DNA of 64,000 bases from NCBI RefSeq assembly GCF_003412455.1, contig NZ_QTJU01000001.1, positions 1,302,001 through 1,366,000 on the forward strand. Direction: 5' to 3'. The notes under the pieces are model-generated. The model was not told the origin of the DNA. It ran no database searches and saw only the letters and a program-made list of their open reading frames with translations. This document shows, piece after piece, positions 9,075 to 16,760 of this stretch (positions are counted from its first letter, which is position 1; each line of letters opens with the position of its first letter). A program made the position numbers and the translations under genes. This DNA comes from Deminuibacter soli (lineage in GTDB: Bacteria > Bacteroidota > Bacteroidia > Chitinophagales > Chitinophagaceae).

Positions 9075-9953
9075 ATGAATCTTGCTGCAGTAGTGATATT
9101 ATACCATTTTGGTGAAGATGAGCTTGCCAACATCCAATCGTATTGCGACCTGGTCGATAAACTATATATATTCGATAATACAGAAGCGGTATCCCCTTTG
9201 GCAGAAAAGCTGATGGCTTTGCCTAAAGTGCATTTCGTTCATGATTTCCAGAATGCAGGTATTGCTGTAAGACTGAACCAGGGCGCTGAAATGGCCATCC
9301 GTGACGGGTTTACGTTATTACTGACCATGGACCAGGATTCATATTTCGAAGCAACCACCTGGCGTTATTACCTGCAGGGTATTGAAAGCTACGCAAGCAA
9401 AGAACAGGTGGCCATGTTTGGTACCACATATAACGACCGTGATCATGCTGTGGTATCTACCGAAACGCCTGAGCCGGTTGATGTGCGGGATGAAGGACTG
9501 ATTACTTCAGGCGCCATTTTAAACCTGGCACTCTTTAAACAGATCGGCGGTTTTGATGAAAACCTGTTTATTGATTCAGTGGATTATGACTATTGCTTGC
9601 GCGCGCATATACAGGGACTGAAGCTGGTACGTTTTCAGAATATTTTCCTGCATCATGCCATTGGCAACGAGGTGCGCAGGGCTTCCATTAAATCGTTGTT
9701 CCTGGTAAAAAAGCAGAAGTTTTTACATTCACCTTTGCGCTGCTATTACATGTACCGTAACCTGTTGTACATGGAGAAAAAGTTTGGTAAAATAGCACCG
9801 GCTTCGATGGTTACGTTACGGGAAGGTGTAATGACTTACCTGAAAAATTTCCTGTTATACGGTCGCCGTTCGCGGGCAATGTTCCGGTACCTGATTGCCG
9901 CAAGGCGCGATTTCAGGGAGAATCATATGGGGCGTATCAGGCAGGAATTATAA
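9075..9953 (+). CDS. GT2 glycosyltransferase, rhamnosyltransferase family
   Basis: A 292-residue enzyme starting at the ATG at 9075 (an upstream in-frame start at 9048 would add nine atypical residues). Motifs are VVILYHFGED near the start, YIFDNTE (31-37) and LLTMDQDS (82-89), followed by GGFDENLFIDSVDYDYCLRA, the acceptor-side motif of the RfbF/WbbL-like dTDP-rhamnosyl and galactofuranosyl transferase group. A basic C-terminus suggests peripheral membrane binding. It stands alone on the plus strand, and its 3' end overlaps the convergent small membrane protein gene by 6 bp. Confidence 0.87.
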   Translation: MNLAAVVILYHFGEDELANIQSYCDLVDKLYIFDNTEAVSPLAEKLMALPKVHFVHDFQNAGIAVRLNQGAEMAIRDGFTLLLTMDQDSYFEATTWRYYLQGIESYASKEQVAMFGTTYNDRDHAVVSTETPEPVDVRDEGLITSGAILNLALFKQIGGFDENLFIDSVDYDYCLRAHIQGLKLVRFQNIFLHHAIGNEVRRASIKSLFLVKKQKFLHSPLRCYYMYRNLLYMEKKFGKIAPASMVTLREGVMTYLKNFLLYGRRSRAMFRYLIAARRDFRENHMGRIRQEL

Positions 9954-10166
9954 CTGTCTTTCCCTGGCCCACCAGCGGTAACCGATAACGCCCATAATCC
10001 CGAGCGGAATCATCATCATGTACAGGATGCCGGCGTTTAAACCTTTGGCCGGCCCTTCTCCCAATTGTGAAGCGGTTTTGGTGCAAATAGAACACTGGGC
10101 CTGTGTAAGCACGGGAATCAACAGTACCAGTGCCACCAACAAAAAAATGCCTGCTCCTCTTTTCAT
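9948..10166 (-). CDS. small CxxC membrane protein, conserved in Bacteroidota
   Basis: A 72-residue protein from the ATG at 10166. MKRGAGIFLLVALVLLIPVL followed by TQAQ is a cleavable signal peptide or first TM helix. The mature part starts with QCSICTKTASQLGEGP, carrying a CxxC pair, then a second helix GILYMMMIPLGIMGVIGYRWW and a basic tail. Similar tiny CxxC proteins occur across the phylum without an assigned function; a redox or metal-binding role is only an inference from the CxxC. A -7 box (10185-10192) precedes it. The last 6 bp overlap the convergent glycosyltransferase. Confidence 0.75.
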   Translation of the reverse strand: MKRGAGIFLLVALVLLIPVLTQAQCSICTKTASQLGEGPAKGLNAGILYMMMIPLGIMGVIGYRWWARERQL

Positions 10167-10184
10167 AACAATGCCTGCTTTTTG

Positions 10185-10192
10185 CAAAGGTA
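10185..10192 (-). promoter_or_regulatory. -7 box for the CxxC membrane protein
   Basis: Minus strand TACCTTTG, an exact TAnnTTTG match, 18 bp before the ATG at 10166. The -33 half is not recognisable. Confidence 0.45.
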
Positions 10193-10203
10193 GGAGTTTT
10201 GGG

Positions 10204-10222
10204 GAATCGTGAGCCGTGAGCC
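10204..10222. repeat. GAATCGTGAGCCGTGAG word repeat
   Basis: The 17-base word starting at 10204 recurs with two C/G swaps at 19052-19068 (there with further CGTGAGT words to 19080). Both lie in intergenic DNA. Confidence 0.5.
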
Positions 10223-10284
10223 AAAAAGTCACCGACAGTTGGGATTATCTTAGCAAGTCCGGCGAGTGTCTCCTCACATCGCCC

Positions 10285-10350
10285 ACGGCTGTGTCCCCGC
10301 AGCCGTATCCGCAGCATGTACTGGCTGTGAGCACACAGCCAGTGGCAGAT
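10285..10350 (-). repeat. two-hairpin intergenic repeat, copy A
   Basis: Contains two inverted repeats: a 7-bp stem at 10285-10291/10300-10306, and a 10-bp perfect stem at 10320-10329/10334-10343 with loop AGCA. Read on the minus strand (10350 to 10287) it aligns with copy B (15232-15296): by hand count 55 of 65 positions match, with one gap. The stem bases of the longer hairpin are identical in both copies. Confidence 0.75.
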
Positions 10351-10402
10351 AATTCAAACAAGCTTGTAACCCGTAGCTTGCAGTTTATTAACCAACACTA
10401 CT

Positions 10403-10888
10403 ATGAACGACTTACAGATCATCCCTTTTACAAAAAAATACGGGGCGGCGGTAGCAACGCTTATTACGCATATTCAGCAAAACGAATTTAACGTGCCTGT
10501 TACGCTGGCCGACCAGCCAGATCTGCAGGATATACCCGGCTTTTACCAGCAGGGGCGAGGCAATTTCTGGTGCGCGGTAAACAGTAAGGATGAGGTGGTA
10601 GGTACCATTGCCCTGATTGATACCGGTACAGGGGTGGGAGCCATCCGCAAAATGTTTGTGCGGGCCGATTACCGTGGTGCTGGTGTGGCCCTGCAATTAT
10701 TGCAGCTGATGGAAGCGCACGCAGTGGCGGGCAAATTCACTGGCCTGTACCTGGGTACCGTACCGGTACTGCAGGCAGCCTTGCGGTTTTATGAAAAAAA
10801 TGGTTATGTCCCGGTTAAGGTAACGGACTTGCCTGAGGCTTTTCCACGTATGCCGGTTGATACGCTGTTCTATTGTAAGCAACTGTAA
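10403..10888 (+). CDS. GNAT family N-acetyltransferase
   Basis: A 161-residue acetyl-CoA-dependent acyltransferase. The N-terminal helices and strands are followed by GAIRKMFVRADYRGAGVALQ, the acetyl-CoA pyrophosphate loop (motif A, here R-G-A-G-V-A) with the preceding beta4 strand, and by YEKNGYVPV near the C-terminus (motif B). The substrate is unknown. The gene is monocistronic: an intergenic repeat lies upstream and a terminator hairpin follows 8 bp after the stop, shared with convergent typA. Confidence 0.88.
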   Translation: MNDLQIIPFTKKYGAAVATLITHIQQNEFNVPVTLADQPDLQDIPGFYQQGRGNFWCAVNSKDEVVGTIALIDTGTGVGAIRKMFVRADYRGAGVALQLLQLMEAHAVAGKFTGLYLGTVPVLQAALRFYEKNGYVPVKVTDLPEAFPRMPVDTLFYCKQL

Positions 10889-10896
10889 AGCATAAA

Positions 10897-10926
10897 AAAA
10901 GGCAGCAGGTTAACCGGCTGCCTTTT
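10897..10926. terminator. bidirectional terminator between GNAT and typA
   Basis: Perfect 10-bp stem AAAAGGCAGC/GCTGCCTTTT with a 10-base loop. It is flanked by seven A on the left, giving a U-run for typA on the minus strand, and by T's on the right for the GNAT gene. Confidence 0.85.
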
Positions 10927-10945
10927 AAGTATTGTGCAATAGCTA

Positions 10946-12757
10946 CTATGCTTCTTCACTTTTCATAGAACGTGATACGCGTTTACGTTCTTCCTCGTCC
11001 AGTATTACTTTACGCATACGGATGTTGTTAGGCGTAACCTCGATACACTCATCCTGCTGAATGTATTCCATACATTCTTCCAGGGTTAACAGTGTTTTAG
11101 GCGCAATATTGGTGGCAGCATCACTACCGCTTGCGCGCATGTTGGTGAGCTTTTTACCTTCAATAGCGTTTACAATCAGATCGCCTGGTTTAATGTGTTC
11201 AGCAATGATCTGACCTGCGTAAACTTCTTCTCCCGGATCTACAAAGAAAGTTCCGCGATCCTGCAGTTTATCGATTGAGTAACCTGTAGTGGTACCGGTT
11301 TGTTTAGCCAGCAGCACACCGTTGTTACGGCCGGGGATAATACCTTTCCAGGGTTTGTATTCGTTAAAGCGGTGCGCCATAACAGCTTCACCGGTTGTAG
11401 CAGTGAGCATTTGTGTACGCAGGCCAATCAAACCACGTGAAGGAATTTCAAATTCCAGGTGCTGCATGTCACCTTTGGTTTCCATTACATGCATTTCACC
11501 TTTACGGCGGGTAACCAGGTCAATTACTTTACTTGCAAATTCCTGCGGCACATCTACCACCAGGTTTTCGTAAGGTTCGCTTTTTTTACCGTCGATTGAT
11601 TTAACGATAACCTGTGGCTGACCCACGGTTAATTCGTAACCTTCGCGGCGCATGGTTTCTATCAGTACACCCAGGTGCAGGATACCGCGGCCATATACCA
11701 GGAAGGTATCACCGTTATCGGTATCTACCACGCGCAGGGCGAGGTTCTTTTCGGTTTCTTTCATCAGGCGGTCACGCAGGTGACGTGAGGTAACAAATTT
11801 ACCGTCGCGGCCAAAGAAAGGTGAGTTGTTGATGCTGAACGTCATGTTCATGGTAGGCTCATCTACACTGATGATAGGCAGTGCTTCAGGGTTTTCGGCA
11901 TCGGCAATGGTATCGCCAATGTTGAAATCTTCCAGGCCAACCACAGCACAAAGGTCACCGGCAATAACTTCGGTTACTTTTCTTTTGCCCATGCCTTCAA
12001 ACACGTACAGTTCACGCACACGGTTTTTCTTGATGCTGCCATCTGCCTGAACCAGCGCAATAGGCTGACCTTCCTTGATGCTGCCGCGGGTTACTTTACC
12101 AATGGCGATACGGCCGAGGAAAGAAGAATAGTCGAGTGAAGTGATCTGCAGCTGCAGGGTACCTTCAGATACCTTGGGCGCAGGAACATATTTCAGGATA
12201 CCATCCATTAAAGCGGTGATATCTTCTGTAGGTGTTAATGAATCATTGAACCAGCCGTTTTTACCGCTACCGTAGAAAGTAGGGAAGTCCAGCTGCTCTT
12301 CTGTAGCATCGAGGTTGAAGAACAGTTCAAATACCGCGTCGTGCACTTCGTCGGGGCGGCAGTTGGGTTTGTCCACCTTGTTGATTACTACAATAGGTTT
12401 CAGGTTCAGCTGCAGGGCTTTCTGCAGTACGAAACGGGTTTGAGGCATGGGGCCTTCAAACGCATCCACCAGCAGAATTACACCATCAGCCATTTTCAGT
12501 ACGCGTTCTACCTCGCCACCGAAGTCGGCGTGGCCCGGAGTATCGATTACGTTGATTTTTACATCTTTGTAAGTAACAGCGGCATTCTTGCTGAAGATGG
12601 TAATGCCACGCTCACGCTCCAGGTCGTTGCTGTCCATAATCAGTTCACCGGTTTCCTGGTTATCGCGGAAAACTTTGGTAGTCTGTAATATTCTGTCTAC
12701 CAGGGTTGTTTTGCCGTGGTCAACGTGCGCAATTATTGCGATGTTCCTTATATTCAT
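10946..12757 (-). CDS. typA: translational GTPase TypA/BipA
   Basis: Ribosome-associated GTPase involved in 50S assembly and stress adaptation. The 603-residue product starts at the ATG at 12757, giving [18 protein letters not shown] (G1 motif residues 10-17); the frame extends further upstream but without similarity. [11 protein letters not shown] (G2 region), [14 protein letters not shown] (G3) and NKVDKPNC (G4) follow, then EF-G-like domains II, III and V and the BipA-specific C-terminus with FNEYKPWKG and [13 protein letters not shown]. The length is normal for the family. It is monocistronic, with a -7 box upstream and a terminator downstream. Confidence 0.97.
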   Translation of the reverse strand: MNIRNIAIIAHVDHGKTTLVDRILQTTKVFRDNQETGELIMDSNDLERERGITIFSKNAAVTYKDVKINVIDTPGHADFGGEVERVLKMADGVILLVDAFEGPMPQTRFVLQKALQLNLKPIVVINKVDKPNCRPDEVHDAVFELFFNLDATEEQLDFPTFYGSGKNGWFNDSLTPTEDITALMDGILKYVPAPKVSEGTLQLQITSLDYSSFLGRIAIGKVTRGSIKEGQPIALVQADGSIKKNRVRELYVFEGMGKRKVTEVIAGDLCAVVGLEDFNIGDTIADAENPEALPIISVDEPTMNMTFSINNSPFFGRDGKFVTSRHLRDRLMKETEKNLALRVVDTDNGDTFLVYGRGILHLGVLIETMRREGYELTVGQPQVIVKSIDGKKSEPYENLVVDVPQEFASKVIDLVTRRKGEMHVMETKGDMQHLEFEIPSRGLIGLRTQMLTATTGEAVMAHRFNEYKPWKGIIPGRNNGVLLAKQTGTTTGYSIDKLQDRGTFFVDPGEEVYAGQIIAEHIKPGDLIVNAIEGKKLTNMRASGSDAATNIAPKTLLTLEECMEYIQQDECIEVTPNNIRMRKVILDEEERKRVSRSMKSEEA

Positions 12758-12823
12758 ACAAATTGAAATGTTGAGCGGCCTACTTTCCCGTGTTTTTGGC
12801 AAAGATCGGCCCAAAATTGGCCG

Positions 12824-12831
12824 CAAAGGTA
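12824..12831 (-). promoter_or_regulatory. -7 box for typA
   Basis: Minus strand TACCTTTG, an exact TAnnTTTG match, 66 bp before the typA ATG. The -33 position is not an exact TTTG. Confidence 0.45.
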
Positions 12832-13147
12832 AGCAAATACAATGGGGTGCCGAAATGATTTAAGCAATTACCCGGAATTTCACGTAAAATTAAAGGGCAC
12901 CGTCCGAAGCGGTGCCTCACAGGTTAGCAACCCCCATAATTCAAGCCGCAAATATCGCTTAACAATGGAAATATGTAACGTTACTCCCTATAATTTCGGT
13001 AGAATGCTGTTGACTTCCTACAAAATAGGGATGCGTTGAACCTGGCGACTGGGTTGCAGCGCTAATCTTAAACATAAGCGCCCGCATTATATAACCTTCA
13101 TTCCGGGTACGGCTGAGCTTAAATGCTTGTTAACAAAGCAGAAAAAC

Positions 13148-13177
13148 TTTGCCGGATAATTACTTATTGTACCTTTG
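13148..13177 (+). promoter_or_regulatory. Bacteroidota-type promoter for the lipid kinase gene
   Basis: TTTG at 13148-13151, an 18-bp spacer, then TACCTTTG at 13170-13177: complete -33 and -7 elements. Transcription would start near 13184, giving a leader of about 120 bases before the ATG at 13307. Confidence 0.7.
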
Positions 13178-13306
13178 ATTTACACGATTTGCTTGCGTTA
13201 ACAGGATGGTAAAATCTGTTATTTAACAACATTGCCGCAGGCATAGGTGTATTATTGCTTCATTGATTTATTTTGGTCCGCGGTCATTGGCAATGTGCGC
13301 GAGCGA

Positions 13307-14305
13307 ATGACCACTAATAACAGAAGAATGACTTACGGAACAGCGATTTCATCAAAGGCAGAAATAGTGGGTACGCAGCGTGATAAAAAGAAACCGGTAA
13401 CTGGTCGTAATATCGTTTACCTGGTTAATCCAATATCCGGAACCTCTAAAAAAGATTCACTGCTGAAAGTGATAGAAAGCATCAGCCGCCAGCAAAAGCT
13501 GCAATATGAAATTATCCCTACCAATGCGAGCGGCAATTACGATTTCTTAAAAGAGAAAATATACAGCGATCATATTACCGATGTCATCATCATCGGTGGC
13601 GACGGAACGGTAAACCAGGTAATTGAAGCCCTGCACAGCCAGCCCGTTAATTTTGGTATTATCCCTTTTGGCAGCGGAAACGGCCTGGCCCTGGCAGCAG
13701 GTATTCCCCGCAAACCCAGGCAGGCGTTTGAGCTGGTGCTGGAAGGCAAAGCCAGTGCGGTAGATGCATTTAAAATTAATGGCAGGTTCTCGTGCATGCT
13801 CAGCGGGCTCGGCTTCGATGCGCAGGTGGCGCATGATTTTGCTGCAAAGGCAAGTCGCGGACTGCTTACCTACACCCAGCAAAGCCTGATGAATTATTTT
13901 AAGGCGCAGCCGTACCAGTTCGAGATTTTGCTGGATGATTTTTCATTCTTTACAGATGCGTTTTTTATCAGTATTGCCAATGGCAACCAGTTTGGCAACA
14001 ATGTAACCATTGCACCCCAGGCCAGCCTGCAAGACGGGCTGCTGGATGTGGTAATAGTGCAAAAAATGAACAAGGCCAGGTTGCCCTTCGCCATTTTACG
14101 CCAGATTCGCGGCAATAACCAGCTGCAGCAACTGGTAGATGATATGTCGCAGAAAAACATCCTGTATTTTCAAACCCCGGGTTTAACCATACGCAACCCC
14201 AAACTCGCCCCCCTGCATGTGGATGGCGAACCAAGGGATACGGCGGCAGAACTGAAAATTGAGGTATTGCCCAATTGTTTCAGGCTTATTCGCCCGCAGG
14301 CATAA
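13307..14305 (+). CDS. YegS/DgkB-like lipid kinase (diacylglycerol kinase catalytic domain)
   Basis: A 332-residue protein of the DAGK_cat family, which phosphorylates diacylglycerol, sphingosine or similar lipids at the inner membrane. The domain begins with IVYLVNPISGTSKKDSL, followed by the nucleotide motif IIIGGDGTVNQVIEAL and FGIIPFGSGNGLA. The C-terminal beta-sandwich contains LDVVIVQKM and ends with PLHVDGEP, the acidic motif of the family. Two ATGs (13307 and 13328) are possible; both precede a basic low-conservation N-terminus. Monocistronic, with a complete promoter upstream. Confidence 0.9.
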   Translation: MTTNNRRMTYGTAISSKAEIVGTQRDKKKPVTGRNIVYLVNPISGTSKKDSLLKVIESISRQQKLQYEIIPTNASGNYDFLKEKIYSDHITDVIIIGGDGTVNQVIEALHSQPVNFGIIPFGSGNGLALAAGIPRKPRQAFELVLEGKASAVDAFKINGRFSCMLSGLGFDAQVAHDFAAKASRGLLTYTQQSLMNYFKAQPYQFEILLDDFSFFTDAFFISIANGNQFGNNVTIAPQASLQDGLLDVVIVQKMNKARLPFAILRQIRGNNQLQQLVDDMSQKNILYFQTPGLTIRNPKLAPLHVDGEPRDTAAELKIEVLPNCFRLIRPQA

Positions 14306-14331
14306 AAAAACTGGTGTTGTAAAATCTTTGT

Positions 14332-14339
14332 TACCTTTG
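14332..14339 (+). promoter_or_regulatory. -7 box for the DUF4290 gene
   Basis: TACCTTTG, an exact TAnnTTTG match, 40 bp before the ATG at 14380. No clear -33 TTTG at 17-23 bp. Confidence 0.45.
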
Positions 14340-14379
14340 TAACATCTCCCATTACATATTTTATTTATAAGTACATATA

Positions 14380-15141
14380 ATGCTTGACTTCAATTCATCC
14401 GAGTCCATGGAATACAACACGGCCCGGAATTACCTCACAATGCGCGAATACGGCCGTCACATCCAGAAAATGGTGGAATACCTGCTTTCTATTGATGACC
14501 GTGAAAAGCGCCAGCAGCAAACCAAGGTGGTGATAGAGCTGATGGGCTTTCTGAACCCCCACCTGAAGAACGTGGAAGACTTCAGGCACATGCTGTGGGA
14601 TCACCTTTTTTACATCAGCGATTTTAAGCTGGATGTGGATAGTCCCTATCCTATCCCCCAGAAAGAAACATACAAGGCCAAGCCCGATCCGCTGCCTTAT
14701 CCTAAACGCTATCCCCGTTATTCACACCTCGGTAAAAACCTCGAGATTGTGATTGACAAAGCGCTGAAAGAAGACGACGGCGAGAAAAAAGCAGGCTTTG
14801 CACACGCCATTGCCTATTACATGAAACTGGCATACAGCAACTGGCACAAAGAGCTGGTACACGACGATGCCATTCGCAGCGAGCTGGACAATATTACCGG
14901 CGGCGAGCTGGAATTCAGCAACACCCCTTACATCAAACACCGCAACCAGATGCAGGACCGGGACGATTACCGCAGCAACAACGGTCGCCGTCACCAGAAT
15001 TTCAAAGGCCGCAACAACCGCAGCAACAATGGCCGCGACAACCGTGGTGGCAACAATGGCAGCCGTGATAACCGCGGCAGCAACAACGGCGGCCGCGATA
15101 ACCGCGGAGGCCAGAACAATTTCAAGAAGCGATTCAAATAA
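14380..15141 (+). CDS. DUF4290 protein with Asn/Arg/Gly-rich tail
   Basis: A 253-residue protein. Residues 1 to about 195 match the Bacteroidota family DUF4290: MEYNTARNYLTMREYGRHIQ at 10-29, LWDHLFYISDF, PRYSHLGKN, and HAIAYYMKLAYSNWHKE. The family has no known function. After about residue 195 the protein changes into a low-complexity tail of repeated N-R-G/D-N-R-G units (for example GGRDNRGG) ending in KKRFK, resembling RGG-type RNA-binding tails. It lies directly upstream of murA, separated by a terminator and an intergenic repeat. RNA binding is inferred from composition only. Confidence 0.85.
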   Translation: MLDFNSSESMEYNTARNYLTMREYGRHIQKMVEYLLSIDDREKRQQQTKVVIELMGFLNPHLKNVEDFRHMLWDHLFYISDFKLDVDSPYPIPQKETYKAKPDPLPYPKRYPRYSHLGKNLEIVIDKALKEDDGEKKAGFAHAIAYYMKLAYSNWHKELVHDDAIRSELDNITGGELEFSNTPYIKHRNQMQDRDDYRSNNGRRHQNFKGRNNRSNNGRDNRGGNNGSRDNRGSNNGGRDNRGGQNNFKKRFK

Positions 15142-15155
15142 GATGTCAGCGCATC

Positions 15156-15191
15156 AAAAAGAGCCCCGTTTTACAGCGGGGCTCTTTTTTT
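15156..15191 (+). terminator. terminator after DUF4290
   Basis: Stem AAAAAGAGCCCCG/CGGGGCTCTTTTT with an 8-base loop and a run of T's: a strong intrinsic terminator 14 bp after the stop. Confidence 0.9.
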
Positions 15192-15230
15192 GTGCAAAGC
15201 TATTGGCTCAAGCTGCAAACTTGCTTACAG

Positions 15231-15296
15231 TATCTGCCACTGGCTGTGTCTTCACAGCCAGTGCATGTTTGGGGATGCAGCTGTGGGGACACAGCC
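15231..15296 (+). repeat. two-hairpin intergenic repeat, copy B
   Basis: Contains a perfect 11-bp stem (15238-15248/15253-15263, loop TCTT) and a second 6-bp stem (15280-15285/15290-15295). It aligns with copy A (10285-10350) in inverted orientation, 55 of 65 positions by hand. Upstream bases CAAGCTGCAAAC loosely resemble the flank of copy A, so the element may be longer. Confidence 0.75.
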
Positions 15297-15343
15297 GCCT
15301 CCGGCGCAGTTAGATCTTCGTGCTTCAGAACGATCAAAAACTG

Positions 15344-15391
15344 CGCTGCGCCCTTCGCGGGTTTTCTCTTTGCGTCTTTTGCGGTAAAAAA
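15344..15391. repeat. degenerate (T)TTGCG word repeat before murA
   Basis: Short words of the form CTTCGCGG, CTTTGCG, CTTTTGCGG recur at roughly 10-15 base spacing immediately before the murA leader. Non-coding; no other copy was seen in the window. Confidence 0.35.
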
Positions 15392-15443
15392 TATGAATCG
15401 CCTCAGATTTTCAAATTATTTTCGCGGCATTCAAAACAACAAA

Positions 15444-16748
15444 ATGGCTTCATTTGAAGTAAGAGGTGGCAACCGGCTGAAAGGCACCATCGTTCCCCAG
15501 GGCGCAAAAAATGAGGCCCTGCAGATTATTTCGGCGGTATTGCTGACTGCCGAACCGGTTACCATTTCCAATATCCCCGATATCCTGGATGTGAACCTGC
15601 TGATAGAGCTGATGTACGATATTGGTGTAAAAGTAAACCGTGTAACACGCGACACCTGCATTTTCCAGGCCGACGATGTAAACGTAGATTACCTGGCTAC
15701 CGATGCCTTCCATAAAAAAGGCGCCAAACTGCGTGGCAGTGTAATGATGGCCGGCCCTATGCTGGCCAGGTTTAAAAAAGCCTATATCCCCAAACCGGGT
15801 GGTGATAAAATAGGTCGCCGCCCCCTGGATACGCACATTATCGGTTTTGAAAAACTCGGCGCAAGGTTCGATTACGACGATGCGCAGGGGTATTTCCAGT
15901 TAAGCTCACCCAGGTTGCAGGGCACGTATATGCTGCTGGATGAACCTTCTGTTACCGGCACCGCCAATATTGTAATGGCAGCAGTAATGGCAGAAGGTAT
16001 TACCACCATATACAACGCGGCCTGTGAGCCCTATATACAGCAGTTGTGTAAAATGCTCAACCGCATGGGTGCTAAAATCAGCGGTGTTGGCAGCAACCTG
16101 CTTACCATTGAAGGCGTAACCAAACTGGGCGGTACCGAACACCGCATGCTGCCGGATATGATTGAAGTGGGCAGCTTTATTGGCCTTGCAGCCATGACGC
16201 AGAGTGAAATACTCATCCAGGGCGCAGGCGTTGAACACCTCGGCGTAATTCCCAATAAATTCAGGCAGCTGGGTATTCAGCTCGAAATAAGAGGCGACGA
16301 TATTTACATTCCTGCACAGGAAAAATATGAAGTGGCTACTTTTCTCGATGGCTCGGTACTCACCATTTACGATCATCCCTGGCCCGGTTTTACGCCAGAC
16401 CTTATCAGCATTATGCTGGTGGTGGCCACGCAGGCAGAGGGCAGCGTGCTGATTCACCAGAAGATGTTTGAAAGCCGCCTGTTCTTTGTAGACAAGCTGC
16501 TGGATATGCGCGCGCAGATTATTCTCTGCGATCCGCACCGCGCCACCGTAATTGGTCTTGGCCGCAAACACCCGCTGCGGGGTATTACCATGAGCAGCCC
16601 GGATATACGCGCAGGTCAGGCCCTGCTGATTGCCGCGCTGAGTGCAGAAGGCAAAAGCGTGATTCAGAACATCGAACAAATTGACCGCGGCTACCAGTAC
16701 ATAGACGAACGTTTACGCAAACTGGGCGCCGACATAAAAAGGGTATAA
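15444..16748 (+). CDS. murA: UDP-N-acetylglucosamine 1-carboxyvinyltransferase
   Basis: First committed step of peptidoglycan synthesis: transfer of enolpyruvate from PEP to UDP-GlcNAc. Start chosen at the ATG at 15444 (MASFEVRGGNRLKG), giving 434 residues; the open frame continues upstream through the repeat region without similarity. NRLKGTIVPQGAKNEAL (10-26, Lys22/Asn23 of the active site) and GPMLARF are canonical. At the loop where E. coli has catalytic Cys115, the sequence is PGGDKIGRRPLDTH, so Asp121 replaces Cys, a change known to give fosfomycin insensitivity. The nitroreductase gene follows 12 bp downstream and gmk after it. Confidence 0.97.
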   Translation: MASFEVRGGNRLKGTIVPQGAKNEALQIISAVLLTAEPVTISNIPDILDVNLLIELMYDIGVKVNRVTRDTCIFQADDVNVDYLATDAFHKKGAKLRGSVMMAGPMLARFKKAYIPKPGGDKIGRRPLDTHIIGFEKLGARFDYDDAQGYFQLSSPRLQGTYMLLDEPSVTGTANIVMAAVMAEGITTIYNAACEPYIQQLCKMLNRMGAKISGVGSNLLTIEGVTKLGGTEHRMLPDMIEVGSFIGLAAMTQSEILIQGAGVEHLGVIPNKFRQLGIQLEIRGDDIYIPAQEKYEVATFLDGSVLTIYDHPWPGFTPDLISIMLVVATQAEGSVLIHQKMFESRLFFVDKLLDMRAQIILCDPHRATVIGLGRKHPLRGITMSSPDIRAGQALLIAALSAEGKSVIQNIEQIDRGYQYIDERLRKLGADIKRV

Positions 16749-16760
16749 CAACAAACAAGT

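Larger units (their letters stand above)
12758..13306. other. intergenic region between divergent typA and lipid kinase
   Basis: About 550 bp without a convincing gene. It holds the typA -7 box, a short perfect hairpin (12896-12902/12910-12916, stem GGCACCG) with no T-run, and the lipid kinase promoter at 13148-13177. No tRNA or conserved leader was recognised. Confidence 0.6.

Noticed and set aside
15192-15443. Upstream extension of murA
   Set aside because: The region is repeat DNA and terminator; the protein family begins at the ATG at 15444.
15906-16679. Minus-strand open frame of 257 codons opposite murA
   Set aside because: Shadow of murA; no recognisable domain.
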